From assembly GCA_964593905.1 (NCBI GenBank), contig CAZQLE010000049.1:1-22226 (forward strand): 22,226 nt of DNA, given 5' to 3'. Each line of letters opens with the position of its first letter. Position 1 is the first letter of the stretch. The position numbers and the translations under genes were made by a program. A model generated the notes under the pieces. It was not told the DNA's origin. It saw only the letters and a program-made list of their open reading frames with translations, and did no database searches. The stretch is from CAZQLE01 sp964593905 (GTDB lineage: Bacteria; Chloroflexota; Anaerolineae; Anaerolineales; Anaerolineaceae). Positions 1-7,785 of this stretch are shown piece by piece.

Positions 1-443
1 ACCTTAATATAGGGGAGCAGCAGACCTGAAAGAATCAGCAGCAGCGCCAGCGCCGAAAGGGAACCCATTAGAATGGCAAACCCCAGACCCGCCACGATGG
101 TGCCCAACGCCATGGGGTTGCGGCAATACTGATAAGGTTTTTGGATGATCAACTGCTGCGTCGCCATGAGGGGCACGGGCGTGCCTCTGCCCAGGGTAAA
201 TTGAACATAGATGGTCCACCAGGCCAGCAGCAGCCCCGCCGCAATCAGCCCCCCGCCCGCCAGAATATTAACCCACCCAAAAGCAAAGGACGGCCATTGC
301 AGCAGACGGTCGAGCAGCGCAGAGAAATACCAGACGGCGCCCGGCAAAACCCCCAGAAAAAACACCCCGGCAATGATCAACGTTCGAATCCGTTCCCCCG
401 GGCTGTACGCGTGCCCGGCCTGGTTCAGAAATTTCTTTTTCAT
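1..443 (-). CDS. Isoprenylcysteine carboxyl methyltransferase-like membrane protein (partial, C-terminus beyond window)
   Basis: An open frame runs from ATG at 443 to the window edge without a stop, so only about the first 147 residues are present. A Shine-Dalgarno-like GGAAGG lies just upstream of the ATG. The start is basic (MKKKFLNQ), followed by a hydrophobic helix at about residues 23-43, a second at about 57-80, and a third beginning near residue 115. Between them is a segment with GRGTPVPLMATQQL and then YCRNPMALG. That pattern, a proline-rich turn then a Tyr-x-x-x-RNPM motif before a membrane helix, is typical of ICMT/PEMT-like membrane methyltransferases, which bind S-adenosylmethionine near the C-terminus. 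The SAM-binding end is outside the window, so activity cannot be judged. The substrate is unknown; in bacteria these proteins are rarely real prenylcysteine methyltransferases. The gene is GC-rich, unlike the next four genes. Confidence 0.75.
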   Translation of the reverse strand, partial: MKKKFLNQAGHAYSPGERIRTLIIAGVFFLGVLPGAVWYFSALLDRLLQWPSFAFGWVNILAGGGLIAAGLLLAWWTIYVQFTLGRGTPVPLMATQQLIIQKPYQYCRNPMALGTIVAGLGFAILMGSLSALALLLILSGLLLPYIK

Positions 444-618
444 CCCACACCTTCCTTTTTTATCTTTCAAAAAGAAACTGTGCAGAGGAGATACCACTTT
501 ACCGGTAAGGGCGGAGCTGGCAGGGAGGGCTGAATAAACCAGGTTGTATAGCAAAGTCCGCAATTGTTCGGTCCATGCGGTGTTCGCTACGATTTTTGCT
601 TGATAAAATTCCATAGCT

Positions 619-1260
619 TTATTTAAGTGTTGGAAAATCTAATCCAATCTGTAAAGCAATATTCCGGGCGTATTCCAAAAATGGCGTTTTGTAATGNNNN
701 NNNNNNCAAAATTCCATTTCCAACAATTCATTTGCTTGTTTTTTCTGCCCACAATGAGCCAAAACGATTGCCAGGATTAACTTCTTTCGTTCAGGAAGGC
801 TTTTTTGAAGCCTTTCTTGCTCCCATTGCGTCACAAGTTTCTCACGGGAATTAAACTGCGAAAAATATTGTTCACCACCTTTTAATAACAGGGACAACAC
901 CTCTTTTTCGATGGATCTCTTATCGCCGGTTAAATCCCACCAGATGTCATCTCCACTTTTTGCTAAAATGCCAAGCCTTTCTCTTTCTTCACAATCAGAT
1001 GAAGAAAGAAACCTGGGTAAGGGCTTTTCCATGAGTACTTCATAAACTTCAGGGATAAAAACTCCAACCTCAACAGTGAATTTTTCTTGGAAAGTACTCC
1101 GACTTTTTCCCATCTGCAGATCAATGACCTGAACAATTCCATCAGGTTGAGTGCAATTAAATAACTTTCGTGATTTGCGATAACCCAAAGCTCGCAATTC
1201 AAGCCATAAATAATTTGCTATTATATCCAGCTTGCTCGATGCAATACTTTCTTGTTTCAT
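619..1260 (-). CDS. DUF4304-domain protein, interrupted by an assembly gap
   Basis: The product is about 213 aa, starting at ATG 1260 with an AGG-containing ribosome site 8 nt upstream. The N-terminal half (about residues 10-115) has the DUF4304 layout: LGYRKSRKLFNC, then IVQVIDLQ, then FTVEVGVFIPEVYE, a Cys-Glu-Arg region, and a DDIWWDL block. The function of DUF4304 is not known. The C-terminal part (about 150-213) is helical, with a repeat-like segment KKQANELLEMEF resembling TPR-type helices. Ten Ns at 697-706 remove about four codons near residue 188. The frame reads naturally on both sides, so the gap length appears to keep frame, but residues are missing. No signal peptide or membrane helix is visible, so it is probably cytosolic. 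It is the downstream-most gene of the AT-rich minus-strand block; the next gene upstream ends 58 bp away. Other assignments are possible because family identity rests on pattern recall only. Confidence 0.6.
   Translation of the reverse strand: MKQESIASSKLDIIANYLWLELRALGYRKSRKLFNCTQPDGIVQVIDLQMGKSRSTFQEKFTVEVGVFIPEVYEVLMEKPLPRFLSSSDCEERERLGILAKSGDDIWWDLTGDKRSIEKEVLSLLLKGGEQYFSQFNSREKLVTQWEQERLQKSLPERKKLILAIVLAHCGQKKQANELLEMEFXXXXHYKTPFLEYARNIALQIGLDFPTLK
697..706. other. Assembly gap (10 Ns)
   Basis: Ten unknown bases lie inside the DUF4304-like gene. Coding frame is the same on both sides, so the true gap is compatible with 10 bases or with another length equal to 1 modulo 3. A round number of Ns usually marks a scaffold join, not ten uncertain calls. 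Confidence 0.99.
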
Positions 1261-1318
1261 GTTTGCCTGTAGATGGCATATCGCCCTACATACTCAGTGT
1301 ACTCCGTGTTAGCTGGTT

Positions 1319-2047
1319 TCAGGAATTGTTTTTACCACCCATCATTTCAAAAATATCGGACAAGCTTTGAGGCGTATTCTTTTCTTTGTTAATTTTCGGG
1401 GGCTTCCTGCCCCGTGAAAAATAACGAGCTGCCCAGTAGCCAAAAACCAAACCGCCGATATGCGTCCACCAAGCCGTTGTTGAAAAATTAGAGCTACTTA
1501 CAGTTGCAATATCTTGAATCCCTGGAACTATTTGCAAAGCGAACATAACCGCCAAAAAGTATGGAGCAGGCAAAGGAACAACCCTAAATGGGATCAGCGT
1601 GTATATCTTGGAATGTGGAAAATATAAGTAATAGGCACCCATGACAGCAGCAATGGAACCGCTAGCGCCAATAACAGGAATTGGGCTATGAACATGAGTG
1701 ATGATGTGGAAAAAAGCAGCAACAACGCCGCCAAGTATGTAAAAAACCAAATACCGCCAGGAGCCCATTAGCCCTTCAATATTCTTTCCGAAAACCCAAA
1801 GAAAAATCGCATTACCCAGAAAATGAAAAAAATTGTCGTGAAAAAACAACGATGTTATGATTGTGATAGGTGTTAAGGGGGTGGAAAAGAGATTGGCAGG
1901 AATAAAGCCAACATGTTGAAATGCGTTTGACTTATCCTCCGGAGATAGGTTAAATACGGCAACCGCAATCATCATGTTTACAATGATTAGGAGCCAATTA
2001 ACATGAGCACGAGATTTTGCGGGTATTGAATCGTATAGCGGAAGCAT
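1319..2047 (-). CDS. Rhomboid family intramembrane serine protease
   Basis: A 242-aa polytopic membrane protein with the full rhomboid signature. Helix 1 is at about residues 18-34. Helix 2 carries H70 and the HFLGNAIFLWVFGKNIE segment (residues 75-91), matching the usual H-x-N-x-x-x-L-x-x-x-G pattern. The catalytic serine is S129 in GASG. The catalytic histidine is H196 in THIGGLVFG near the last helix. The Ser-His dyad is therefore intact and the protein should be an active protease cleaving substrates within or near the membrane; its substrate is unknown. The C-terminal 35 residues are basic, then polar and cytosolic. ATG 2047 is preceded by purine-rich GAGAG at a normal distance. It lies in the AT-rich island and is a separate copy from the GC-rich rhomboid at 12826-13593, with which it shares little beyond the motifs. 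The gene upstream on the same strand ends 73 bp away. Confidence 0.9.
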   Translation of the reverse strand: MLPLYDSIPAKSRAHVNWLLIIVNMMIAVAVFNLSPEDKSNAFQHVGFIPANLFSTPLTPITIITSLFFHDNFFHFLGNAIFLWVFGKNIEGLMGSWRYLVFYILGGVVAAFFHIITHVHSPIPVIGASGSIAAVMGAYYLYFPHSKIYTLIPFRVVPLPAPYFLAVMFALQIVPGIQDIATVSSSNFSTTAWWTHIGGLVFGYWAARYFSRGRKPPKINKEKNTPQSLSDIFEMMGGKNNS

Positions 2048-2120
2048 TAATCTCTCATTCCTTAATCATTTCATCTCGCCCAGCTCATTTTTTGATAAAT
2101 GCGCAATAGGTACAAGGTCA

Positions 2121-3086
2121 TCATTTTTTATACCGCCAAAACCCCATTTTTTCTAGCAGCAACCTTCTAGCTAAATTTTGGACATTATATACTTCATAAA
2201 CATTTAATGCACCTGCTAGTTCTTTTAATTTATGAGCTGACACTTTGCTTCTAAGCCAACTTGCTCGAGCAAGTGCATCAATTACTTCTATGTTTACATC
2301 TCGGATTTTACCAAAAGCCCAATTTGCTTTAGATTGAATTATAAGTTGTCGTTCATGTTCAATTCTTGTTGGTGTGTCTCGTAATACCCAAAGGAAGTCT
2401 TCTTTCAGATTAATTCTATTCTTTTTTAGTCTGCTCTCAAGTTCGCTTTTCACAACAGGGTTCCATTTTCCTTTAATGAAACTATTGTTTTGATTATTTG
2501 CACGAACTTCAAAAGATAGCTCTTCAATTACAGAATAAGCTAAGACTATTGCATAAGCGCATCTCACCTGATATTCAACTGAAAAGGAAACAAACTTACT
2601 TGGTAGCCACTCCTTTGGATCTAAATCCATAGGCTCCATTGATATAAATTCATGGCTTGTCATGTTCTTGATCAATGCATATTGATATTCTTTTCTAAAT
2701 GAAGCTTTCGCTGCAATCAGACAAGTCAGAGGAAAGTCAGGAAAAACTGCTCCAGCCTTAATTTTTTCTTGAGAAATATTTGAAGCATCAATAAGATGCA
2801 ATTTTGGTTTTAGATCACATGGAGAGATAATAAGGAAGCCATCTTGTACGCACCTCGATGCACACAATAATTCGACCACAAATTGGGCTCTGTCAAGAGA
2901 AGGTGCATTGATTACTACTGATTTTTTTGGATGTTGATCGCAATTAATAGTATTTGTTATGCAATTTTCATGCGAAACATCAAATTCCTCAAAAGTAATG
3001 CTCCAGCCTTTCCCGACAAATGGTGGGGGATCGCACAAAGCGTAATCAAATACTGAAAAACCTGAAAAATACTTTTGAAGATTCAT
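2121..3086 (-). CDS. Hypothetical protein with a possible C-terminal HEPN-like segment
   Basis: A 321-aa protein not recognised as a known family. ATG 3086 is chosen over the in-frame TTG at 3089. No signal peptide or convincing membrane helix is seen, so it is probably cytosolic. The N-terminal 200 residues look mixed alpha/beta. From about residue 170 the sequence becomes helical: a helix-rich stretch with YAIVLAYSVIEELSFEVR, then a charged region, then a C-terminal helix with R279-SKVSA-H285. R-x4-6-H preceded by helices is the hallmark of HEPN ribonuclease and toxin domains, and the upstream helix with VIEELSFE fits a HEPN helix. However, the usual polar residue after Arg is Ser here, so the assignment is tentative. 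The gene is very AT-rich (28% GC in a 60-base sample at its 3' end), unlike the flanking chromosome, which points to transfer. It could act alone or with the membrane protein encoded upstream at 3298-3828. Confidence 0.6.
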   Translation of the reverse strand: MNLQKYFSGFSVFDYALCDPPPFVGKGWSITFEEFDVSHENCITNTINCDQHPKKSVVINAPSLDRAQFVVELLCASRCVQDGFLIISPCDLKPKLHLIDASNISQEKIKAGAVFPDFPLTCLIAAKASFRKEYQYALIKNMTSHEFISMEPMDLDPKEWLPSKFVSFSVEYQVRCAYAIVLAYSVIEELSFEVRANNQNNSFIKGKWNPVVKSELESRLKKNRINLKEDFLWVLRDTPTRIEHERQLIIQSKANWAFGKIRDVNIEVIDALARASWLRSKVSAHKLKELAGALNVYEVYNVQNLARRLLLEKMGFWRYKK

Positions 3087-3297
3087 CAAGAAAACCTGTA
3101 TATCAAACGTCTAACTGTTTGCTTTACCAGACAGGCAGGCATGGATACTGTTGTTGAGCAGGTAATAATCCGAAGCCATTTTGCACAAGATGCTTAAAAA
3201 TGCTACAAATCCCATCTATTTAATTCACGTTTTTTAACCGCATTTTCAAATTGCATACCAACTTTGTAATTCTGAAAAGATGGGAAAAACGATATTA

Positions 3298-3828
3298 TTA
3301 TTTACATAGTTCGATTACTACCGTTGCTACGATATTGATAATACCTAAAGCTAAAACAATCCATATTTCCCAACGTTTTGCTGATTGCTCTCTTGTGTCT
3401 AGGCTGGCTTTTCTTAATCGTTCAATATGCTCCAATCCCCAATTGATAATTTCTATTGGAGATTGAGGAGAATCCTTCCCAGCACGAAACTGACTTCTGA
3501 ATATATCATCAGTGGTTAGATTTTCAATAACCTTTGTTCTTTCGGTAATATCACCTATATCTTTTATCCAAGTGGGCAAATGAATTCCTTTCTGCATTTC
3601 ATCTTTCCACTCTTGTAAGCGTGTCTTTGGAACACCTTTACGAAATAACTCGCCCCTGCTATGAATGAGTTCCTTAATATCATATTGTGGCGGCAAATTA
3701 AGCCTACACTTTATGCCTTCGTAGGTGATCATTTCATTCTCATCGTTACTTGCCAAAATCCAAGCAGCCGAAAGAATATCGAAAACATCCGGCTCTTTAA
3801 TTGCAATACGTTTTGTTTTTTTCATCAC
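3298..3828 (-). CDS. Hypothetical protein with one C-terminal transmembrane helix
   Basis: A 176-aa protein, family not recognised. Two adjacent ATG codons (3828 and 3825) follow an AGG-containing ribosome site. The N-terminal part (residues 8-140) is soluble and predicted largely helical, with a basic start, a segment around ITYEGIKCRLNLPP that looks like a small helix-turn-helix or winged-helix-like fold, and a run RSRGELFRKGVPKTRLQEW that is rich in charged residues. Residues about 152-174 (IWIVLALGIINIVATVVIEL) form a single hydrophobic helix right at the C-terminus, so the protein is probably tail-anchored with its soluble part in the cytoplasm. There is no signal peptide. The gene is AT-rich like its island neighbours. 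It is the upstream-most gene of the island block, 211 bp before the HEPN-like gene. A link between the two is only suggested by adjacency. Confidence 0.65.
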   Translation of the reverse strand: MMKKTKRIAIKEPDVFDILSAAWILASNDENEMITYEGIKCRLNLPPQYDIKELIHSRGELFRKGVPKTRLQEWKDEMQKGIHLPTWIKDIGDITERTKVIENLTTDDIFRSQFRAGKDSPQSPIEIINWGLEHIERLRKASLDTREQSAKRWEIWIVLALGIINIVATVVIELCK

Positions 3829-4070
3829 AACCTGTTTAATAGCTTAGGATATTTTGTCCGAAAGTAATTTCTCTGCTTATAAAAAAATGCAACCTCCTTG
3901 ATGTTATCCACCATCCTGATCTATTAATTTCGTTGTAGCCCCAAACTACCAGAAAATCTCCATCCTTAATCCTGATCCATCTTAATTTTAGTGAGAGTCT
4001 GGAACAAGTCAACAAAAACCACAGGCAATTCCCCCCCATCCACGGTTCCACCCTGCGGGAACCCGCGTCC

Positions 4071-4787
4071 CTATTCTGCGATTGTGATCGAACCCACCAG
4101 TTGATGAAAAACTTCAGCATTGGCTTCATCAATAGCGCGATACACCTCGCGCCAGCCGGCGCCGCCAATCTCAACATTAATGGGCGTGCCAAAAACCGAG
4201 AGCAAACCGCCCTGCCCGTCGGTCAGCAGCACCTGGCGGGCATACACCGGCTCGGTCTGGGCGCTGTCTGACAGGGTGGCAATAGATTCAACCCCCTGCC
4301 AGCGGCCCAGTTCCAGCGCGCGCACGCGGATGATTAAACTGCGCCCGTCGGCCAGCGCTTCGCCGTCCGCCAGATTTTGCAGGCTTTGCAGGGTCTCCTG
4401 CCCGCCGCGGTTGGCGTCATTTTGCGTATATTGCAGCACCACCGTATAAGAATTGCGGGTCTCATAAACCCGTTCGGCGGGGTCGGTGCCATACGGGTAC
4501 ACCCGGTCGGAACCCACTTCAACCCGCAGGGTTCCGTCGGCAATATACTCCTCAGGGCCAAACCAGCCGGCCGGATATTGAAACGCCAGCCCAAAAGCAT
4601 CATTGTGATAGCCCTTCCAGTCCGCGGCCGTGGGGGCCGTCTCACTGGCCGCCGGCGTCTCTGGCGGGGCAGCGGTCTCGCTGACGACCGTGGGCGCGCT
4701 CTCAGCGGTGGGCGAGGGGGTGGGTGCGGCGCAAGCCACAAGGAGCAGGGGCATCACCAGTAAGAATCGGGATAAGATTGTTTTCAT
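4071..4787 (-). CDS. Secreted lipoprotein, Thr/Ala/Pro-rich linker plus C-terminal domain
   Basis: ATG 4787 is preceded by AAGGAGAC at 6-7 nt spacing, which decides against the longer frame opening at 4856. The 238-aa product has a lipoprotein signal peptide: MKTILSRF, a hydrophobic core, and lipobox LVAC with the modified cysteine at about residue 19. Residues 20-55 are a low-complexity Pro/Ser/Thr/Ala/Glu linker of the type found on cell-surface proteins. After WKGYHNDAFGLAFQYPAGW the C-terminal domain resembles the PsbP-like or YPxxW-type domains of many secreted lipoproteins; the role is unknown. The gene marks the return to GC-rich DNA after the island. Downstream, a 6-bp inverted repeat (GGTTCC/GGAACC at 4044-4063) could form a weak hairpin, but no U-tract follows. 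It is divergent from the GT-C-like gene at 4931, sharing a 143-bp intergenic region in which no clear promoter is seen. Confidence 0.75.
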   Translation of the reverse strand: MKTILSRFLLVMPLLLVACAAPTPSPTAESAPTVVSETAAPPETPAASETAPTAADWKGYHNDAFGLAFQYPAGWFGPEEYIADGTLRVEVGSDRVYPYGTDPAERVYETRNSYTVVLQYTQNDANRGGQETLQSLQNLADGEALADGRSLIIRVRALELGRWQGVESIATLSDSAQTEPVYARQVLLTDGQGGLLSVFGTPINVEIGGAGWREVYRAIDEANAEVFHQLVGSITIAE

Positions 4788-4930
4788 TTCAGTCTCCTTA
4801 CCGCTCAAAACGCCCGCCACGGCCATAAAGTTCCTCCGCAGCACAAGGCTGTACATTCCCCCATCGGTGTTAAAATTCCTTGAAACATAATCCGCTCTGG
4901 CAGTGCAAACCGGCAGGAATCCTTAAAAAT

Positions 4931-6826
4931 ATGCGCCCATTCAACTTATCCTTTAACCGTTCCAATGTATTCTGGCTGCTCGCCCTGATCCTCTCTGCCC
5001 TGCTCCCGGCCCTCATCCTGCTCAACACCTTTCCGCTGATCTTTCGTCCGCTCAGCATCGGGCTGCGTTTCGGCCACACCCTCATCCTGCCCACCCTGGC
5101 GCTGGTGATGTTTGCCGTTTTCGCGCTGCGCGGGTCGTTGGGGGCGCAGCTCAGCCTGGCGGCGGTGGCAGCCGTCTTTGCCCTCAGCCTGGCGGGGCAG
5201 TGGGCCGCCGGGCAAAGTGATACCGCCATCCTGGCCGGGCTGTTCCCCTGGAGCGATGCCGGTGAATATTACCGCGACGCGCTGCGCCTGCTGGAAGGCT
5301 GGCCCCTCTCGCCGCGCTCTTCCCGCCGGCCGCTGTTTCCGGCTTTTCTGGCGGTACTGCTGGCGCTCACCGGGCGCAACCTGGCCCTCACCCTGGCCAT
5401 GCTGGTGCTGCTGGTTGCAGTCGCGGTTTATTTTTGCGCCCGCCAGGTGCGCGCGGCCTATGGCGCGCTGGCCGCGGCGGTGTTCTTTACCGTGCTGTTT
5501 TTCTATTACCGGCGCTACACCGGCTCCACCCTGTCTGAAAACAGCGGGCTGTGGTTTGGCACGCTTGGCCTGGCGCTCATCCTGAGCGGCGCAGCCCAAA
5601 AGCAGTTCAAACTTTATCTGGGCGGGGTGCTGCTGTTAACCCTGGGGCTCATCTCGCGCGCCGGGCCGTTTTTCGTCCTGGTCGGCGCGGCGGTCTGGGC
5701 AGCGCTCCACTTTGCCCGCCCGGCCTGGCCCGCGCGGCTAAAGATTTTTGTCCTGGTTTTTCTGGTGATTCTGCTGGGTTTTGCGCTCAACCGGCTGTGG
5801 TTTGGCATCTTTGGCGACCCTGCCAGCAGCCTGTTCTCCGATTTTCCCATCGCCATGTACGGGATGGTCGACGGCGGCACCGGCTGGACGCAGATCTATA
5901 AAGACCACCCCGAGATTTTTCTGCTGCCCGATCAGCAGCAGACCGCAGAAATCACCCGTCTGGTGTTTCAAAAAATGCTGACCCGGCCGCTGCTGTTTTT
6001 GCAGGGCGTTTTCACCCAGTACCGCTACTTTTTCTCAATCAGTTGGTACAGCGCCTATGGCTATATCGGCAATGAAGGCGGGCCAACCGGCCAGGTGTTG
6101 CGGGCCGGCATGTTGGCCCTGGCCGGGCTGGGGGTGCTGCGCATGGCCCAACAGCGCAAAGATGCGCTTCACCAACTGGCTTTCTGGCTAACGCTGGGCC
6201 TGCTGCTTTCGGTGCCCTTTGTGCCGCCGCAAGATACCAACCGCGTGCGCGCCTATGCCGCCGGCATTCCGGTGCTGGCTTTGCTGCCGGGGCTGGGGGC
6301 CGCCTGGGTGGCAGATCAAACCCGGCTGCAGGGGTTCAATTTCACCGGGCCGACCGGCAGCGCCGCCCCGCTCGCCTGCTATGCGGCCGCCTGTGGGCTG
6401 CTATTCATCGCCGGGCCGCTGCTCATCCGCGCTGCAAGCCCCGCGCAGCGCCACACGCTCCACGCCGACGCCTGCCCCGCCGGGCAAGAAGCGGTTCTGG
6501 CGCGGCTTTCGCCGGGATCGCGGGTCACCATTTACCCCGAGAACATCTTTTTTCTCGACTACCTGCCGCGCTACCATTCTGGCCGCTACCGGCAAAACCT
6601 GCACAGCATCAGCGATATGAACATCATCGCGCTGTACGAAACCGTCACCCCGCCGGTCACCCTGCTCACCACACTCGAGCTGACCACCCGCGAAAACATC
6701 CGCCTGTTCGCCCCGCCCGAACTGCTGCCCGAAAAATCCGGGCCAATCACCCTGTGCGGGGCCTTCCGCAAAGATGCCGGCGGGGCAAAAATCGGCTACT
6801 TTGATGTAACCGCAGTGGCCAAATAA
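4931..6826 (+). CDS. Polytopic membrane protein, GT-C-fold glycosyltransferase-like
   Basis: A 631-aa protein with about 11-12 hydrophobic helices and a soluble C-terminal domain of roughly 130 residues. ATG 4931 is preferred, with AGGA about 12 nt upstream; an in-frame TTG at 4880 would add 17 polar residues and has no ribosome site. The first extracytoplasmic loop contains PWSDAGEYYRDA with D109, the position where GT-C enzymes carry the metal- or lipid-phosphate-sugar-binding acidic residue. It is followed by a basic loop (SRRPLFPAFLA) as in ArnT/PMT-like proteins. The C-terminal domain has the pattern VTIYPENIFFLDYLPRYHSG. The family usually moves a sugar from a polyprenyl-phosphate donor to a lipid or protein on the outer face of the membrane. 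Donor and acceptor cannot be told here. It stands alone, convergent with the lipoprotein at 6881, from which it is separated by a terminator. It could instead be a non-enzymatic membrane protein. Confidence 0.7.
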   Translation: MRPFNLSFNRSNVFWLLALILSALLPALILLNTFPLIFRPLSIGLRFGHTLILPTLALVMFAVFALRGSLGAQLSLAAVAAVFALSLAGQWAAGQSDTAILAGLFPWSDAGEYYRDALRLLEGWPLSPRSSRRPLFPAFLAVLLALTGRNLALTLAMLVLLVAVAVYFCARQVRAAYGALAAAVFFTVLFFYYRRYTGSTLSENSGLWFGTLGLALILSGAAQKQFKLYLGGVLLLTLGLISRAGPFFVLVGAAVWAALHFARPAWPARLKIFVLVFLVILLGFALNRLWFGIFGDPASSLFSDFPIAMYGMVDGGTGWTQIYKDHPEIFLLPDQQQTAEITRLVFQKMLTRPLLFLQGVFTQYRYFFSISWYSAYGYIGNEGGPTGQVLRAGMLALAGLGVLRMAQQRKDALHQLAFWLTLGLLLSVPFVPPQDTNRVRAYAAGIPVLALLPGLGAAWVADQTRLQGFNFTGPTGSAAPLACYAAACGLLFIAGPLLIRAASPAQRHTLHADACPAGQEAVLARLSPGSRVTIYPENIFFLDYLPRYHSGRYRQNLHSISDMNIIALYETVTPPVTLLTTLELTTRENIRLFAPPELLPEKSGPITLCGAFRKDAGGAKIGYFDVTAVAK

Positions 6827-6859
6827 AAAAACGGGAGCGCGCTGGTTGCGTGCTCCCGT
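6824..6859 (-). terminator. Intrinsic terminator of the lipoprotein gene at 6881-7615
   Basis: A 12-bp stem (6831-6842 pairing with 6848-6859, one G-U pair) with a 5-base loop is followed, in the minus-strand direction, by a run of seven T (6825-6831). It lies 22 bp downstream of the lipoprotein stop codon. On the plus strand no U-tract follows the hairpin, so it should be weaker for the convergent gene ending at 6826. Confidence 0.88.
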
Positions 6860-6880
6860 CCGGGTTTCTGCGCTTAAGGG

Positions 6881-7615
6881 TTATGGCTGACCGTAAGAGA
6901 AATAGTCAAAGCGGACCGAAACGGGCAGTTCGTTGCTCGACATCGCGCCCACACCGGGCAGCCCGCCTTCGCTCAGATTGGCATCTTGAACCGTGGTCAG
7001 TTCGTTGCCGTTGACCTCAAGTTTCAACTGGTCGCCCTGGCAGGTAAAACGAACCACATTCTCTTTGGTGGGGCCAAAGACATCCACCGGCAGACCGCCT
7101 TCCTTAATCAAGGCATACGGGTTTTTGCCAGCATCCCGCAGCGACTGATCGAAGCGATAAATGCCATATTTGCTAACGCTGGATACCCGCGCCTCATACC
7201 AGGCGGTCTTGTCCTCTTTGGCGCGGCACACCAGAGCGATTCCGTTTTGCAGCTTGCCGGTGCCCTGGGCTTTCACTTCAATCACCACATCGGCCGTCGA
7301 AGCTTTGCCAAAGAACTTATACAAAAAGGTTTCCATATCCTGAAAATCGAACACCAGCATGCCCTCTTTAAGGCTGGCGGCCGATTTTGGTTTTCCCACC
7401 GCCTGAGAAGTGACCACATGCACATCTTCCCAGCCGTCCACCGTCTGGCTAAAATCATCGTAAAGCGATTTTTCAGTCTCTGCCTCAGGGACGGCAGTGG
7501 CGGTCGGCGCAGAAGTGGGCACAACCAGTTCCTGCTTCCCGATCTCACTCGCAGCGCCGCAGGCAGATGCAAGCAACAATACGGTCAATCCTGTCAGCAA
7601 TAAAAAGCGTTTCAT
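6881..7615 (-). CDS. Secreted lipoprotein with a concanavalin-like (LamG/DUF1080-type) domain
   Basis: ATG 7615 follows AAGGAG at good spacing; the frame opening at 7642 adds nine residues that spoil the signal peptide. The 244-aa product starts MKRFLLLTGLTVLLLASAC, a lipoprotein signal with lipobox ASAC and cysteine at residue 19. A short Pro/Thr/Ala linker follows (about 20-45). From DDFSQTVDGWE onward (about 52-244) the sequence alternates short beta strands with Gly/Asn turns and ends in VRFDYFSYG. This is the layout of secreted jelly-roll domains such as LamG or DUF1080, which bind polysaccharides or other ligands. No catalytic residues are recognised. A TTGACA-N17-TATAGT promoter lies about 75-100 bp upstream and a clear terminator lies downstream, so it is very likely monocistronic. 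Confidence 0.8.
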   Translation of the reverse strand: MKRFLLLTGLTVLLLASACGAASEIGKQELVVPTSAPTATAVPEAETEKSLYDDFSQTVDGWEDVHVVTSQAVGKPKSAASLKEGMLVFDFQDMETFLYKFFGKASTADVVIEVKAQGTGKLQNGIALVCRAKEDKTAWYEARVSSVSKYGIYRFDQSLRDAGKNPYALIKEGGLPVDVFGPTKENVVRFTCQGDQLKLEVNGNELTTVQDANLSEGGLPGVGAMSSNELPVSVRFDYFSYGQP

Positions 7616-7687
7616 TTTTGCTCCTTGGAAAATTGCAGGCAAGAAAGTGGATTAGAGTTGAGCACTAAACCTGCAAAAGTCATCCTT

Positions 7688-7716
7688 ACTATAAATTTTC
7701 AACCGCAGAGTGTCAA
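7688..7716 (-). promoter_or_regulatory. Sigma70-type promoter of the lipoprotein gene
   Basis: On the minus strand a perfect -35 (TTGACA, 7716-7711) and a near-perfect -10 (TATAGT, 7693-7688) are separated by exactly 17 bp. Transcription would start near 7681, giving a 5' leader of about 65 nt before ATG 7615. It is the best-matched promoter in the window. Confidence 0.85.
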
Positions 7717-7785
7717 TCCAAAGAGCTTTCAGGGGGTTTTCATTTATCCTACGTCAAACTTACAGCTTTCCTACGCCAGAAAAAA

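Noticed and set aside
3836..4039. Small minus-strand frame after the lipoprotein with a protein-like stretch (VVWGYNEINRSGWWI)
   Set aside because: No ribosome site, no family recognised, and it crosses the composition boundary; it may be a worn gene remnant, but the evidence is too thin to call a gene or pseudogene.
4880..4930. TTG start adding 17 residues to the GT-C-like protein
   Set aside because: No ribosome site precedes the TTG and the extra residues are polar; ATG 4931 leads directly into the first membrane helix region.
4946..5599. 217-codon minus-strand frame within the GT-C-like gene
   Set aside because: Gln/Arg/Gly-rich shadow of a membrane-protein gene; no helices, motifs or start signals of its own.
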